64,000 nt of DNA from Tepidamorphaceae bacterium (GCA_028289445.1 JANQPO010000004.1:186001-250000), one strand, 5' to 3'; shown: positions 43,035 to 54,404, numbered from the stretch's first letter. Notes: generated by a model from the sequence alone, not told the origin. A program made the numbers and translations.

Positions 43035-44254
43035 AGGACCTCGCCACGTAGCAGACGCGGCATCGATCCACCCGTACCGGCTGCCTCTCCGATCATGATG
43101 CGCTTGAGCGCCGGCAGGCGATCGACGATCCCCATGCCGAAATCGCGGATCATGCGGACGGGCGCCAGGTCGGTACCGAACAGACGATTGAGACCATCGG
43201 TGGCCACGGCCATCTGGACGACATCGAAGCGCCGCCAGCGCTGATAGCCTTCAAGGGTGGCGAGCGACCCCGGATCAAGACCCAACCGCACGGCATCGGC
43301 GACCACTTCGGCAAGGGCTGCGACATCGCGCAGGCCGAGATTCAATCCCTGGCCAGCCAACGGATGGATGACGTGCGCGGCATCGCCCGCAAGCGCAACG
43401 CGTGGCGCGATGTAATCGCGCGCCAGCATGAGTTTAAGCGGATAGGACTCCACTGGTCCCTCAATTGCGATCGCGCCATAGTGCGGCGGAACGCGCATCA
43501 GCAGCTCCGCCTGAAGTTCGTCGCGCGACAGAGCCAGAAGCCGCCGCGCGGCGGCGCTCTTCTCGGTCCACACCAAGGACGAGCGATCGCCCTTCAATGG
43601 CAGAATCGCGAATGGTCCGGAAGGCAGGAAGTGTTCTTCGGCGCGACCGTCATGCGGGTTTTCGTGGCGCAGTTCCGTCACCAGGCCGAACTGATCGTAG
43701 TCCCAGCCGACTGTCTTGATGCCAGCCATGGCGCGCACCTTCGAATTGGCGCCATCGGCGGCGACGACTAGGCGAGCCGTCAGGGTCTCTCCAGTCTCTA
43801 GTGAAACGGTCGTGGGGCCGTCGGCGGTCAGCGAGACGATGCTCGTACCCTGATGGACGGTAATGTCCGATGCCGCGATTGCCGTGTTCAACGCTTCCGA
43901 CAGCTCACGATTCGGCACCATGTAGGCAAAGGGATCGCCATCGGGGAGTGTCGTATCGAAGGTCAAGAACACCGGCCGGATCGGATCCGCGAGCGCTGAA
44001 TCGGTCACCTCCATAGTGGAAATCGGCTGCGCCGCGTCGACAACCGAGGGCCAGATGTCGAGCGTGTCGAGCATCCGAACGATCGCCGCGGCGAGCGCGG
44101 ACGATCGCTGGTCGCCGGGTTCTGGCGCATCGGCCGGCCGGCGGTCGACAAGAGCGATGCGACCGGCGTCCGCGTCGGCAAGCGCAAGCGCCAAGACGCG
44201 CCCGACGGTCCCGCCGCCGGAGATAATGACGTCGAAATCTGATGTGTCGGCCAT
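43031..44254 (-). CDS. UbiH/UbiF/Coq6-family FAD-dependent hydroxylase
   Basis: Ubiquinone-ring monooxygenase. The 407 residues have the N-terminal FAD Rossmann motif [19 protein letters not shown] (GxGxxG-like), a DG motif in [11 protein letters not shown] and the second FAD signature [19 protein letters not shown]. The order and length fit UbiH/UbiF, but which ring position it hydroxylates cannot be told. Start: ATG 44252-44254. Confidence 0.9.
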   Translation of the reverse strand: MADTSDFDVIISGGGTVGRVLALALADADAGRIALVDRRPADAPEPGDQRSSALAAAIVRMLDTLDIWPSVVDAAQPISTMEVTDSALADPIRPVFLTFDTTLPDGDPFAYMVPNRELSEALNTAIAASDITVHQGTSIVSLTADGPTTVSLETGETLTARLVVAADGANSKVRAMAGIKTVGWDYDQFGLVTELRHENPHDGRAEEHFLPSGPFAILPLKGDRSSLVWTEKSAAARRLLALSRDELQAELLMRVPPHYGAIAIEGPVESYPLKLMLARDYIAPRVALAGDAAHVIHPLAGQGLNLGLRDVAALAEVVADAVRLGLDPGSLATLEGYQRWRRFDVVQMAVATDGLNRLFGTDLAPVRMIRDFGMGIVDRLPALKRIMIGEAAGTGGSMPRLLRGEVL

Positions 44255-44371
44255 GCCCCAGACTATCCCGTAGGCCGTCGCGCCGGCAAGCGATCAAGGC
44301 GTTGTGCGTGGGCCTGGAGCATGCCGTTGCGACAGCTTGACATGACGTTTACGTCAGCGTCATCTCTCGCC

Positions 44372-45253
44372 ATGGACGACGACAAGCCGCAATCAGATCC
44401 GGTCGCCAGGCTCCTGTCGATCCTCGATCTGGAGCCGCTAGAACACAATCTGTTCCGCGGGACCAGCCCTGATACGGGTTGGCAGCGTGTCTTCGGCGGC
44501 TTGGTGATTGCGCAATCCCTGATGGCCGCGACACGAACCGTCGACGCCGACCGGCCCGCACACTCGTTGCACGGCTACTTCATGCGGCCCGGCGATCCAG
44601 GCACGCCGATCATATACGATGTCGACCGTATTCGAGACGGCAAGTCGTTCACGACACGCCGCGTCGTCGCGATCCAGCACGGCAAGGCCATCTTCTCCAT
44701 GTCGGCGTCGTTTCAACGTGTCGAGGAGGGCCTGGAACATCAGTTCGACATGCTGGACGTTCCACAACCGGAAGACCTGCCGAGCGAGCAGGACTTGAAG
44801 GACAAGTTCATCGACGTCGTCCCGGAGAACGTGCGGCGCTATTGGGAGCGCAAGCGGCCAATCGAAATGCGGCCGACGGACCTGACCAATTTCGTCTCCT
44901 CCAAGAAGCTTCCGCCGCACCAGCATGTCTGGTTCCGCACCACGGGTGCCCTGCCGAAAGATCCCATCATTCAACGCTGTGTTCTGGCCTACGCATCCGA
45001 CATGACGCTCCTCAACACGTCACTCTACGCCCATGGCCGATCGATCTTCGATCCTGACCTTCAAGTCGCAAGCCTCGACCACGCCTTGTGGATGCACCAT
45101 CCGATCGTTCTCGACGACTGGGTGCTTTACACCCAGGACAGCCCGGCCGCGTCTGGCGCCCGCGGCTTCACGCGCGGTTTGATCTATCGCCGCGATGGGC
45201 GATTGCTGGCCTCGGTTGCCCAGGAAGGCCTGATCCGGGTTCGGACCAAGTAA
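44372..45253 (+). CDS. tesB: Acyl-CoA thioesterase II (TesB family)
   Basis: Hydrolyses medium and long-chain acyl-CoA. The 293 residues form the double hot-dog fold with FRGTSPDTGWQRVFGGLVIA, LHGYFMRPGDP, VVAIQHGKAIFSM and the C-terminal SLDHALWMHHPIVLDDWVLY (catalytic Asp). ATG at 44372 gives the usual length; ATGs at 44321 and 44342 are in frame, and no ribosome binding site decides. It is divergent from ubiH. Confidence 0.9.
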   Translation: MDDDKPQSDPVARLLSILDLEPLEHNLFRGTSPDTGWQRVFGGLVIAQSLMAATRTVDADRPAHSLHGYFMRPGDPGTPIIYDVDRIRDGKSFTTRRVVAIQHGKAIFSMSASFQRVEEGLEHQFDMLDVPQPEDLPSEQDLKDKFIDVVPENVRRYWERKRPIEMRPTDLTNFVSSKKLPPHQHVWFRTTGALPKDPIIQRCVLAYASDMTLLNTSLYAHGRSIFDPDLQVASLDHALWMHHPIVLDDWVLYTQDSPAASGARGFTRGLIYRRDGRLLASVAQEGLIRVRTK

Positions 45254-45258
45254 CCGTT

Positions 45259-45277
45259 TTGCCTAATAGTTAGGCAA
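45259..45277. promoter_or_regulatory. NtrC-like palindrome, copy 1, upstream of glnK
   Basis: Perfect palindrome TTGCCTAATAGTTAGGCAA with 8-bp arms and a 3-bp centre, 6 bp after the tesB stop. Its outer bases give TGC-N11-GCA, the spacing of NtrC sites (TGCACC-N5-GGTGCA), though the inner bases differ. An identical copy lies 61 bp downstream. The same 22 bp (with GTTT before it) is shared by both. Confidence 0.5.
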
Positions 45278-45319
45278 TATAGGCTCTTAAAACACCTCGG
45301 ATTGCGTTCCTATTCGGTT

Positions 45320-45338
45320 TTGCCTAATAGTTAGGCAA
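45320..45338. promoter_or_regulatory. NtrC-like palindrome, copy 2, upstream of glnK
   Basis: Second copy of the palindrome, identical over 22 bp with copy 1. It is 61 bp (about six helical turns) from copy 1 and about 84 bp upstream of the sigma-54-like promoter. The pair is placed as an upstream activator array would be. Confidence 0.5.
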
Positions 45339-45405
45339 ATATCATCCCAACGTCGATCGATTCCCAAAGATCGTCAGAATTTCCTAAATAATTGCAATGG
45401 TTTAA

Positions 45406-45831
<426 letters not shown>

Positions 45832-45862
45832 GCGTCTTCTCCCATCCATGAAAGGGGTCACT

Positions 45863-47212
45863 ATGCGTACCACATACTCTCACCTTGCGCGTCTCGGTGC
45901 ATTTGCGACCGCCGGCGTCTTAGCGGCGTCACCGGCGCTTGCACAGGACGCCGCGCCGGCCGGCGTAACGCCGGAAACGGCTTTCGTCTTCAATACGTTC
46001 CTGTTCCTCGTTGGTGGTTTTCTCGTCATGTGGATGGCCGCCGGTTTTGCCATGCTGGAGGCGGGCCTCGTCCGGTCCAAGAACGTCTCCATGCAATGCG
46101 TGAAGAATATCGCACTCTACTCAATCGCCGGCCTGATGTTTTGGGTCTGCGGCTATAGCGTCATGTATACCGGCGTCGATGGCGGCTTCATCGGCACCTT
46201 CGCGCCTTATGCCTGGGACCCGGTCGGCGGCGGCGAGGACACCGCCGCATTGCTCGACACAGGCTATTCGACCGCATCGGACTGGTTCTTCCAGATGGTG
46301 TTCTGCGCCACCACCGCGTCGATCGTCTCCGGCACCTTGGCCGAGCGTATCAAACTGTGGCCGTTCCTAATCTTCGTCGCGATCCTGACCGGCGTTCTTT
46401 ATCCGATCACCGGCGCCTGGCAGTGGGGCGGTGGTTGGCTGGCCGAGATGGGCTTTTCCGATTTCGCCGGCTCGACGCTCGTGCACTCCGTCGGCGGCTG
46501 GGCTGCGTTGACGGGTGCCATCCTGCTCGGCGCGCGCAAGGGCAAATATGGCGATAGCGGCATGGTGCATCCCATGCCCGGCTCATCCATGCCGCTTGCG
46601 ACGCTTGGCACGTTCATCCTGTGGCTCGGCTGGTTCGGCTTCAACGGCGGTTCGCAGTTGGCCATGGGCAGCCTCGGCGACGTTGCCGACGTGTCGCGCA
46701 TCTTCGCCAACACGAACCTTGCTGCCGCTGCCGGTGTGGTTGCAGCGATGATCCTGATGCAGGTGCTCTATAAGAAGATCGACATCACCATGGCCCTGAA
46801 CGGCGCGCTTGCCGGCCTGGTTGCCATCACCGCCGAGCCGCTCAATCCGTCGCCCCTGATGGCGATCATCATCGGTGGCATTGGCGGCGTCATTGTCGTC
46901 TTCGCCGTCCCGGCGCTTGACAAGATGAAGATCGACGACGTCGTCGGCGCCATTCCGGTCCACCTTCTGGCCGGCATCTGGGGCACGCTCGCCGTGCCGC
47001 TCACCAATGGCGACGCCAACATCGTCACCCAGTTCATCGGCGTGGCAGCGATCGGTGCCTTCGCCGTCGTGACATCGGGGGTCATCTGGTTCGCACTCAA
47101 GATGACGATGGGCATCCGGGTCTCGGACGAAGAAGAGGCGCTTGGCCTCGACAAAACCGAGATCGGTGTCGAAGCCTATCCGGAGTTCGGACAAGGCAGT
47201 CAGCGCGTCTAG
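45863..47212 (+). CDS. amtB: Ammonium transporter AmtB
   Basis: Trimeric inner-membrane ammonium channel. The 449 residues have a signal peptide (about 1-24, ending ALAQ) and eleven membrane helices. The Amt motifs are SGTLAERIKLWPFLIF and the twin-His pore residues in TLVHSVGGWAALTG and PVHLLAGIWGTLA. A GAAAGGGG ribosome binding site lies before the ATG at 45863. It is co-transcribed with glnK (31-bp gap) and followed by a strong terminator. Confidence 0.95.
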   Translation: MRTTYSHLARLGAFATAGVLAASPALAQDAAPAGVTPETAFVFNTFLFLVGGFLVMWMAAGFAMLEAGLVRSKNVSMQCVKNIALYSIAGLMFWVCGYSVMYTGVDGGFIGTFAPYAWDPVGGGEDTAALLDTGYSTASDWFFQMVFCATTASIVSGTLAERIKLWPFLIFVAILTGVLYPITGAWQWGGGWLAEMGFSDFAGSTLVHSVGGWAALTGAILLGARKGKYGDSGMVHPMPGSSMPLATLGTFILWLGWFGFNGGSQLAMGSLGDVADVSRIFANTNLAAAAGVVAAMILMQVLYKKIDITMALNGALAGLVAITAEPLNPSPLMAIIIGGIGGVIVVFAVPALDKMKIDDVVGAIPVHLLAGIWGTLAVPLTNGDANIVTQFIGVAAIGAFAVVTSGVIWFALKMTMGIRVSDEEEALGLDKTEIGVEAYPEFGQGSQRV

Positions 47213-47213
47213 A

Positions 47214-47256
47214 CATGGTCCCGAAAAGTGGGCACCGGTTTTCGGATAAGACCATG
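47214..47256. repeat. Rhizobiales-type intergenic palindrome, copy 2
   Basis: Outer arms CATGGTC (47214-47220) and GACCATG (47250-47256), inner arms CCGAAAA (47221-47227) and TTTTCGG (47239-47245). Shares the core AAGTGGGC..TTTTCGGA with copy 1 at 23354. It begins directly after the amtB stop codon. Confidence 0.8.
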
Positions 47257-47293
47257 CCCAAGAGACCCTAAGTCGCAACCGACGCACAAATCG

Positions 47294-47326
47294 AACCCCG
47301 CCGGGAGGTATCCCGGCGGGGTTTTC
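47294..47326 (+). terminator. Rho-independent terminator of glnK-amtB
   Basis: Perfect 13-bp stem AACCCCGCCGGGA (47294-47306) and TCCCGGCGGGGTT (47311-47323) with loop GGTA, followed by TTC. It lies 80 bp after amtB and can also end transcription from the exporter operon on the other strand. Confidence 0.88.
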
Positions 47327-47338
47327 GGTTGAGTGTTT

Positions 47339-48556
47339 TCAGCTTGACTGACGCGGCTCGATCCGCGTTCCGTCGGTCACCTTGTCGCTGGGATGAAGCA
47401 CCACCTGGTCGCTCTCTTCCAGTCCCGACAAGACCTCCGCGTGAACGGCGTTGCGGGCGCCGAGCTCAACCGTGGTGGTCACCGCCGATCCCTCCATGAC
47501 CCGAAACACCGCCCAGTCCTGTCCCACCCGGAAGAGCGCACCAAGCGGCACCCGAAGCGCATCGTCTTCCCGACGTGTGATGATTTCCACGAAGACGCGA
47601 TAATCGTGACCAAGGCGCTCATAAGCCTCTCGCGGCGCGTCCAGATCGAGCACCGTGTTGACCCGTTGCTCCTCGATGCCCAAGGACGACACCTTGGTGA
47701 ACCCAACCGGATCGACGCGGCGCACGACCGCATCGAGCGCCGCTCCGCCGCCCCAACTGATCACCCGCGCCGTTGCCTGGTCGGGCACCTTGACGGCATC
47801 GCTCGACAGCAGATCGACGACAATCTCGATATCCGTCGGATCGCCGATCTCGGCCAACAGCGCGCCCGTTCGCACGACTTGTTCGCTCTTCGTCGGGATC
47901 GACAGCGCGACGCCGCTTTGCGGCGCCATAACGGTGACGCAACACAGGTCCCGTTCGTCCGGGTCGGCAGCTTCGCCGGGCTGAATCAGACGCGCCTGCG
48001 CACTGGCGCGCTCGCTTCGTCGCAGATTTAACGTCGCAAGTGACTGCGTCAGCTCCGCCTCGCGCATTTCGACATCGATCGTTGCCCGCTCGAACGCCTT
48101 GCTCGAAATCGTGTTGCGCTCGATCAACTGTTCCGCTCGCGCCAGGTCCGACCGCGCCAGGCGCAATTCCGATTGCGCGCGCGAAACCTCGGCCTCGGCG
48201 AGACTGACTGCCGCCTGGGCGGCATCGGCGGCCGCCTCCAGTTCGCGCCGCGTGCGTTGGTTCAAGAAGGGCGGATCTTCCGGCTGGATCAGCGCGATGA
48301 CCGTCTCGCCGCGAACCACCGGATCGCCGACCTCGAGCGCCGACCGGTCGACCCGGCCGCTGATCGGAGCGAAGACCTTGTAGACCTCGCGGATATTGGT
48401 CACGCCCTCCTCCTCGATCGTCACTTCGATGGCGCCGCGATCGACGCTGGCGATGTCGGCCGGAACAGGGTTGGGGCGCAGCGCAAGGACAAAGAATCCA
48501 ATCGCTCCCACCGCTATTGCGACGAATATCAGCCGTTTGGTCCATGCCGCTGCCAT
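47339..48556 (-). CDS. HlyD-family membrane fusion protein
   Basis: Periplasmic adaptor of an ABC exporter. The 405 residues have one N-terminal membrane helix (about 8-26), a barrel-sandwich (biotinyl-like) domain, a long coiled-coil hairpin of Ala/Glu/Gln-rich helices (about 100-200), and beta-barrel and proximal domains. It lies 4 bp after the permease gene and is the last gene of a run ATPase-permease-adaptor. The substrate is unknown. Confidence 0.88.
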   Translation of the reverse strand: MAAAWTKRLIFVAIAVGAIGFFVLALRPNPVPADIASVDRGAIEVTIEEEGVTNIREVYKVFAPISGRVDRSALEVGDPVVRGETVIALIQPEDPPFLNQRTRRELEAAADAAQAAVSLAEAEVSRAQSELRLARSDLARAEQLIERNTISSKAFERATIDVEMREAELTQSLATLNLRRSERASAQARLIQPGEAADPDERDLCCVTVMAPQSGVALSIPTKSEQVVRTGALLAEIGDPTDIEIVVDLLSSDAVKVPDQATARVISWGGGAALDAVVRRVDPVGFTKVSSLGIEEQRVNTVLDLDAPREAYERLGHDYRVFVEIITRREDDALRVPLGALFRVGQDWAVFRVMEGSAVTTTVELGARNAVHAEVLSGLEESDQVVLHPSDKVTDGTRIEPRQSS

Positions 48557-48560
48557 GTCG

Positions 48561-50924
48561 TCATTCCCTTGTTTTCAAGACGCGGATCATGTCGAGCTGC
48601 TGGACCCGGCGCCAGATAATGAAACCCGACGCCAGAACGGCGGTCAGGGTCACCATGCTGCCGATCGCGAACGTATCGGTGTTGATGATCAGCGGCAGGC
48701 GAAAGAGGTCGTTCTCAGCGCCGTTCACCACCAGCCACGCGATACCGGCACCGATCAGCCATCCAACGGGTTGGGCGAGCGCCACGATTACACCCAGTTC
48801 GACCGCCAAGACCCCGAACACTTCGCCCGGCGTGAATCCGAGAACCCGCAGACTCGCCAGCTCGCGCGCGCGTTCCGACAATTGAATACGCGCCGAATTG
48901 TAGACGACCCCAAAAGCAATCACGATCGACAAAACGACATAGACGGTCATCATGATCGTGATGTTTTCGTCGATCGTTTCACCGAATTTCTGCCGGCTCA
49001 CATCGAGCAGAACCAGATTGGTGATATTGGGGATGGTCTTGATCGCGCCGTAAAGCGTGTCCAAGGCCATCGGATCGATCATCACATTGGCGCCACTTAC
49101 CCGAGGCCCCTCCCCGGCAAGCCGGTCGAGCGCCGCCAGGTCCATGAACGCCGTGAGGCCGAAAAAGCCCGGAACGATGTCGGTGACGGGAACCTCTGCG
49201 GTCCGGCGCTTACCCTGCAGGAAGCGGACTTCGATCAGATCGCCGCGCCGCGCCTTCAAAAGGCTGGCGACCCGTTCTGACAGCGTCAGTCCGGTCTCCG
49301 CCAAGACGACTTTCTCGCCGTCAATCGTCACGACTCGCGACAACGATGCGTTCTGCGCCTTTCCGGCAATCCCCAGCCGACGTTCGACATGCCCATGACG
49401 CATCGTTACCGCCACTTCGCGGGCTGGCTCGGCGCGCAATACGCCCGGCAGCTGACCAATGGCCTGCATAACCGAGGGACCGCGCTCATCGGTGAACGTG
49501 ATCACCGCGTCCTGTCGCTCCGACTGAAAGTAGAGCCAGTCTATGAGAAATTCCGTCGAGTCGTTGAAGAACAAGGAGGTCACCATGAGCCCCACGGCAA
49601 AGGCCATGCCGAGCGTCGTCAGCGCGGACCGCAAGGGACGGCGAACCAGGTGCCGCAGGCCCATAACCGTGAGCCGCGAAAACGGCTTCAACAGGCCGAT
49701 GCGCTCCGACAGCAACCGGCGATAGACCGTCGGCGCAGGCGGTTGCATGGCGACGGCAGGGGGCAAGACGACGGTCGACCAGACCGCTCTGATCCCGCCT
49801 GCGACGGCCGCGACGACGGACACGCCGGCGGCGATGACGTAGATGTCGGTATGCAGTCGGAAAATCAGGAACGGGAAATGGAAGAACTCCGCGTAAAGCG
49901 CGAATAGTCCGCGCCCCATCCATGTGCCCGCCACGAAGCCGATCGCAATACCGACCATCGAAATCGCAATCACCAGCTTGATGTAGTGCACGGCAACGGC
50001 GAAAGACGAGTAGCCGACCGCCTTGAAGAGGCCGATCTGTTCGCGCTCAAGCGCAATTAGCCGGGACAGGATCATGTTGATCAAGAAGGCCGACACCAGC
50101 AGGAATATCGGCGGAATGACCCGCGCCATGGCCTGGAGTTGCTGAAGCTCACCATCGATGAATGCATTCGACAACTGGTCTTTACGCGCAATCGCGCCGG
50201 TTCCCCCGTAGCGACCGAGCAGACCGTCAAGTTCATCGATCACGGCCTGCTCGTTGGTCCCCTTCAACAGGCGCAAGGTGACGTCGTTGAATGCCCCGTC
50301 CAGATCGAGAAGGCCGCGCAGCGCATGTTCGGAGAAAAAGAGGATTCCGAAGCGACGATTGTCCGGGAACATGTCGCCCGGTCCCAGCGCATAGATGAAT
50401 TCCGGCGACATAACCAAGCCTGAAATCCGCAAGGTTTGCTTCGTGCCGTCGAGAATGGCTTTCAGCGTCGAGCCAACTTCGAAGCCGTTGGCCTTCGCGA
50501 AGGCTTCGTTGACGGCGATCTCCGTCGTGCTGCCGGGCGTCGGCAAGCGGCCACGGCGCACCAAAGGCACGTTGACGACGGCATCTCGATAATCCGGCAG
50601 GGAAAGAGCGTATCCGGCGGCGGGCTCCCGCATGCCCTCAATGTCAAGCAGCACGCCGCTCACCGCGCGCAGCTCCACGGCTGCGACGCCCGGGATTTGC
50701 GCTATACGATCCTTGAGCGACAGCGGCGCGCGCTTCAGCGTCGCGTATATGTCTCCGAAGCGGTGACGGTCATAGTAGGCGTCACGGGTTTCGACCAGGG
50801 AGCGATAAGCACCGGTCGAGATAATGAGCGTCGCCACGCCACACGCCATGACGAGTGCGATGGCCAAGGCCTGTGCCCACATTCGGTAGAGGTCGCGAAC
50901 CACTTTTTTATCGAGGACCCGCAT
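48561..50924 (-). CDS. FtsX-type ABC exporter permease (DevC/MacB-like)
   Basis: 787-residue membrane permease with two FtsX domains. N-terminal helix at about 15-37, periplasmic domain to about 255, helices in 265-400, a second periplasmic domain and C-terminal helices in 670-775. The FtsX landmarks LIALEREQIGLFKAVGYSS and LSERARELASLRVLGFTPGE are conserved. ATG 50922-50924 chosen; GTG one codon upstream overlaps differently. It likely works with the ATPase and the HlyD adaptor. Confidence 0.88.
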   Translation of the reverse strand: MRVLDKKVVRDLYRMWAQALAIALVMACGVATLIISTGAYRSLVETRDAYYDRHRFGDIYATLKRAPLSLKDRIAQIPGVAAVELRAVSGVLLDIEGMREPAAGYALSLPDYRDAVVNVPLVRRGRLPTPGSTTEIAVNEAFAKANGFEVGSTLKAILDGTKQTLRISGLVMSPEFIYALGPGDMFPDNRRFGILFFSEHALRGLLDLDGAFNDVTLRLLKGTNEQAVIDELDGLLGRYGGTGAIARKDQLSNAFIDGELQQLQAMARVIPPIFLLVSAFLINMILSRLIALEREQIGLFKAVGYSSFAVAVHYIKLVIAISMVGIAIGFVAGTWMGRGLFALYAEFFHFPFLIFRLHTDIYVIAAGVSVVAAVAGGIRAVWSTVVLPPAVAMQPPAPTVYRRLLSERIGLLKPFSRLTVMGLRHLVRRPLRSALTTLGMAFAVGLMVTSLFFNDSTEFLIDWLYFQSERQDAVITFTDERGPSVMQAIGQLPGVLRAEPAREVAVTMRHGHVERRLGIAGKAQNASLSRVVTIDGEKVVLAETGLTLSERVASLLKARRGDLIEVRFLQGKRRTAEVPVTDIVPGFFGLTAFMDLAALDRLAGEGPRVSGANVMIDPMALDTLYGAIKTIPNITNLVLLDVSRQKFGETIDENITIMMTVYVVLSIVIAFGVVYNSARIQLSERARELASLRVLGFTPGEVFGVLAVELGVIVALAQPVGWLIGAGIAWLVVNGAENDLFRLPLIINTDTFAIGSMVTLTAVLASGFIIWRRVQQLDMIRVLKTRE

Positions 50925-50928
50925 CACA

Positions 50929-51636
50929 TCACCAGGTCAGCTCTTCCGGCTCTAGCCGAGTGTCATTCATCGTCATGTTGACGATTTTTCCGTCGACAAA
51001 CGAGAACACCCGATGAGCCATCTTCTGAATGCCGGCATTGTGGGTGATGATCGCGGTCGTCGTCCCAAGCGTGTCGTTGATGGTTTCAAGCGCCTTGAGC
51101 ACCGTGATGCCTGTTGTCGAGTCGAGCGCCCCGGTCGGTTCGTCGCAAAGAAGCACATCAGGGCGCTTCGCGATCGCGCGGGCAATCGCCACCCGCTGCT
51201 GCTCCCCGCCCGACAGCTGGGCCGGAAAATGTTCCATGCGATCCGCCAGATCGACCATGGCGAGCGCTTCCTGCGGTCGCATCGGGTCGCGGGAAATTTC
51301 TGTCACAAGGGCGACGTTTTCGAGAGCCGTCAGACTCGGGATGAGATTGTAGAACTGAAAAACGAAACCGACATAGTCGCGCCGAAAACGCGTTAGCTGC
51401 CGCTCGCCCGCGCTCGTCAGATCGGTGTCGCGAAACGTCACGCGACCGGAGGTTGCGACATCAAGCCCGCCCAAGATATTCAAAAGCGTCGACTTTCCTG
51501 AGCCCGACGGTCCGAGCATGACCGCAAGCTCGCCCTCGTAGAGGACGGCATTGGCGCCTCGAAGCGCATACACTTCGACCTCGCCTGTGCGGTAGATCTT
51601 GGTCACGTCCTCAACGGTGAAGACCGGAACGCTCAC
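50929..51636 (-). CDS. ABC exporter ATP-binding protein (LolD/MacB-like)
   Basis: 235-residue ATPase with Walker [11 protein letters not shown]-loop, signature [15 protein letters not shown] and Walker [12 protein letters not shown]. The GTG at 51636 has AAGGGA 8 bases upstream and gives a normal length; upstream codons lack similarity. First gene of the exporter operon. It is related to LolD/MacB/DevA; the exported substrate is unknown. Confidence 0.9.
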   Translation of the reverse strand: MSVPVFTVEDVTKIYRTGEVEVYALRGANAVLYEGELAVMLGPSGSGKSTLLNILGGLDVATSGRVTFRDTDLTSAGERQLTRFRRDYVGFVFQFYNLIPSLTALENVALVTEISRDPMRPQEALAMVDLADRMEHFPAQLSGGEQQRVAIARAIAKRPDVLLCDEPTGALDSTTGITVLKALETINDTLGTTTAIITHNAGIQKMAHRVFSFVDGKIVNMTMNDTRLEPEELTW

Positions 51637-51750
51637 GAGAATTGTCCCTTCGTCACAAGCCGCTCCCACGCCCGGTCCAGCAAGACCAAGTGCTGACGGC
51701 CGCGGCAATGATCTATCACAAATCCCGCACGGGCGTTGAGCCCGCCAGGG

Positions 51751-51766
51751 TTAATCGGCCCTTAAC
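51751..51766 (+). promoter_or_regulatory. CtrA-type binding site upstream of ftsK
   Basis: TTAA-N7-TTAAC (51751-51766), the consensus of the alphaproteobacterial cell-cycle regulator CtrA, 53 bp before the ftsK start. The surrounding sequence is also dyad-like (GCCAG..TGGC). Cell-division and partition genes are common CtrA targets. Confidence 0.6.
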
Positions 51767-51818
51767 TGGCAATCGCTAGCGTTCGAACGATGCGCGACGG
51801 CGATTTTCAGCGGCTGGC

Positions 51819-54404
51819 ATGACCGATCCCACTTTTCTTGATGAACCGAGCTTTATCGACGTGCTCAAGCGCGGCCTACGGCACCGTCTTTTGGAGTTCG
51901 CTGGCCTTGTTCTCTTGATCATCGTCGGCGCAGCGGCGGCTACGCTGGCGTCCTGGTCGATCGCCGATCCTAGCTTGTCGCACGCAACGGCGAACGATCC
52001 GCAAAATTGGCTGGGTCGACCGGGCGCGATCGCGTCCGATTTGATGATCCAGCTTCTGGGTATCGGATCCGGGCTGTTTCTCTTGCCGCCCCTGGCCTGG
52101 GCGCTGCGCCTGTTCAGCCATCGCGGATTACCCCACCGCTTCAAGTCGCCGGTTTGGTGGCTGGTGGGCACAGTGGCGGGCGCTGCTGCGTTGTCGGCGT
52201 TTCCCATCATCGGAACCTGGCCGTTGCCGACCGGGTTGGGCGGCCTTTTCGGCGATTCGATCCTGCTCTATCCCGAGGCCTTCTTCGCCGCCTTCTTGGG
52301 GGGGTTCGGCACAGTCGTCGCCGGGATCATCTTCGCCGGCATCGCACTCGGCTTTCTATGGACGGCAGCCGGCCTGCCGGGTGCTGCGGTCTTTTCTCTG
52401 CTTGAGAGGCGCCACGACGACGAAAGCGAGATCGACGAAGACGACCGTGCGCCAATCGTCATCGCGAACCCCAACCCCGAACCCGAGCCGGATTGGGAAG
52501 AGGATGAAACACCCAACCGGGGCATCAACATTGTCGGCGCCGCGATGCACACTGTGTTGAGCACACGCGCCGCGCTCAAGCGCAACCTCGCAAAGACAAG
52601 CCTCACGCCGCGCGGTTTGGCGCGCGCCGTTCGCGACACGCTCGCAGACGATGGCGAGCCAATCATTCCAATCACCGATCGAGTCGAGCCTGTCTTGGCG
52701 GATACGGATGCGGTCGTCGCGGACGAGTGGGACGACGAGATCGAAACTGAATTCACGGTCGACGATGAGACAATCATCCGCCCCCCGAATGCCCCAAAGC
52801 AGCGCGTTAAACCGCAGGTCGGCGCGCTGAAGAAAAGCAAGCGCGCCGCGCGCGAGGCCCAGCCTACGCTCTGGCCAAGCGAATCCTTTCAGCTGCCGCC
52901 CCTGCATCTGTTGAACGAGCCGAAAGTGGTGTCTGAGGACGCCTCCATGTCGGAGGACGCGCTAGAACAAAATGCCCGTCTGCTTGAAGGCGTTTTGGAT
53001 GATTTCGGTGTGCGCGGTGAGATCGTCCAAGTACGGCCGGGCCCAGTGGTCACGCTCTACGAGCTGGAACCGGCGCCGGGTACCAAATCGTCCAGGGTCA
53101 TCGGTCTTGCCGACGATATCGCGCGGTCCATGAGCGCGATCTCGGCCCGTGTGTCCGTCATTCCCGGCCGCAATGCCATCGGCATCGAACTTCCAAACTC
53201 GACCCGCCAGACCGTTTACCTGCGCGAACAATTGGCATCGCGCGATTTCGAAGGCTCGAAATCGCGGATCGCACTGTCGCTCGGAAAGACAATCGGCGGC
53301 GAGCCGGTCATCGCCGACCTCGCTCGCATGCCGCACCTCTTGATCGCCGGCACGACTGGCTCGGGCAAATCGGTCGCGATCAATACGATGATCCTGTCCG
53401 TGCTCTACCGGATGACGCCGGAACAGTGCCGGATGATCATGATCGACCCGAAAATGCTGGAACTGTCCGTCTATGACGGCATCCCGCACCTGCTCTCGCC
53501 GGTCGTCACCGACCCGAAAAAGGCCGTCGTCGCGCTGAAGTGGACGGTCCGGGAGATGGAAGACCGCTACAAAAAGATGTCGAAACTCGGCGTCCGCAAT
53601 ATCGACGGCTTCAACACCCGCGTCGCTCAGGCGCAGAAGAAGGGCGAAGTCATCACGCGCACGGTGCAGACCGGCTTCAACCGCGAGACCGGCGAAGCGA
53701 TCTTCGAGACCGAGGAACTCGATCTCGAACCGATGCCATTCATCGTCGTGGTGATCGACGAAATGGCCGACTTGATGATGGTCGCCGGCAAGGACATCGA
53801 AGGCGCCGTCCAGCGGCTGGCGCAAATGGCGCGCGCCGCCGGTATCCACGTCATCATGGCGACCCAGCGCCCCTCGGTCGATGTGATCACCGGCACGATC
53901 AAAGCCAATTTCCCGACGCGGATTTCGTTCCAGGTCACCTCGAAAATCGATTCCAGGACCATTCTCGGCGAGATGGGCGCCGAGCAGCTTCTAGGCCAGG
54001 GCGATATGTTGTTCATGGCAGGCGGCGGCCGTATCAAGCGCGTTCACGGACCCTTCGTTTCGGACGAAGAAGTCGAGGAGGTCGTGGCCTTCCTGAAGGC
54101 GCAGGGCACGCCGGAATACCTCGATGCGATTACCGAAGAGGTCGAGGATGAAGAGGGCGGCGGTGGAATCGACGGTCTCTCCGCGCTGTCGGAATCGAAC
54201 GATCTCTACGACAAGGCCGTGGCCATCGTGCTGCGCGACAAGAAGGCCTCGACAAGTTATGTGCAGCGGCGGCTTTCAATCGGTTACAATCGCGCCGCCT
54301 CGCTGATCGAGCGCATGGAGCAGGAAGGCGTGATTTCGGCCGCCAACCATGCCGGCAAGCGCGAAATCCTGGTCGACAACAACCAGCCGGAAGACCATCT
54401 GTGA
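51819..54404 (+). CDS. ftsK: DNA translocase FtsK
   Basis: Septum-bound DNA pump that clears the chromosome terminus and activates XerCD. The 861 residues have four membrane helices in the N-terminal 190, a charged linker (about 200-360), the motor domain with Walker [13 protein letters not shown] and Walker [13 protein letters not shown], and the C-terminal gamma winged-helix (about 790-860). The shorter linker is typical of alphaproteobacteria. A CtrA-type site lies upstream. lolA follows after 81 bp. Confidence 0.95.
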   Translation: MTDPTFLDEPSFIDVLKRGLRHRLLEFAGLVLLIIVGAAAATLASWSIADPSLSHATANDPQNWLGRPGAIASDLMIQLLGIGSGLFLLPPLAWALRLFSHRGLPHRFKSPVWWLVGTVAGAAALSAFPIIGTWPLPTGLGGLFGDSILLYPEAFFAAFLGGFGTVVAGIIFAGIALGFLWTAAGLPGAAVFSLLERRHDDESEIDEDDRAPIVIANPNPEPEPDWEEDETPNRGINIVGAAMHTVLSTRAALKRNLAKTSLTPRGLARAVRDTLADDGEPIIPITDRVEPVLADTDAVVADEWDDEIETEFTVDDETIIRPPNAPKQRVKPQVGALKKSKRAAREAQPTLWPSESFQLPPLHLLNEPKVVSEDASMSEDALEQNARLLEGVLDDFGVRGEIVQVRPGPVVTLYELEPAPGTKSSRVIGLADDIARSMSAISARVSVIPGRNAIGIELPNSTRQTVYLREQLASRDFEGSKSRIALSLGKTIGGEPVIADLARMPHLLIAGTTGSGKSVAINTMILSVLYRMTPEQCRMIMIDPKMLELSVYDGIPHLLSPVVTDPKKAVVALKWTVREMEDRYKKMSKLGVRNIDGFNTRVAQAQKKGEVITRTVQTGFNRETGEAIFETEELDLEPMPFIVVVIDEMADLMMVAGKDIEGAVQRLAQMARAAGIHVIMATQRPSVDVITGTIKANFPTRISFQVTSKIDSRTILGEMGAEQLLGQGDMLFMAGGGRIKRVHGPFVSDEEVEEVVAFLKAQGTPEYLDAITEEVEDEEGGGGIDGLSALSESNDLYDKAVAIVLRDKKASTSYVQRRLSIGYNRAASLIERMEQEGVISAANHAGKREILVDNNQPEDHL

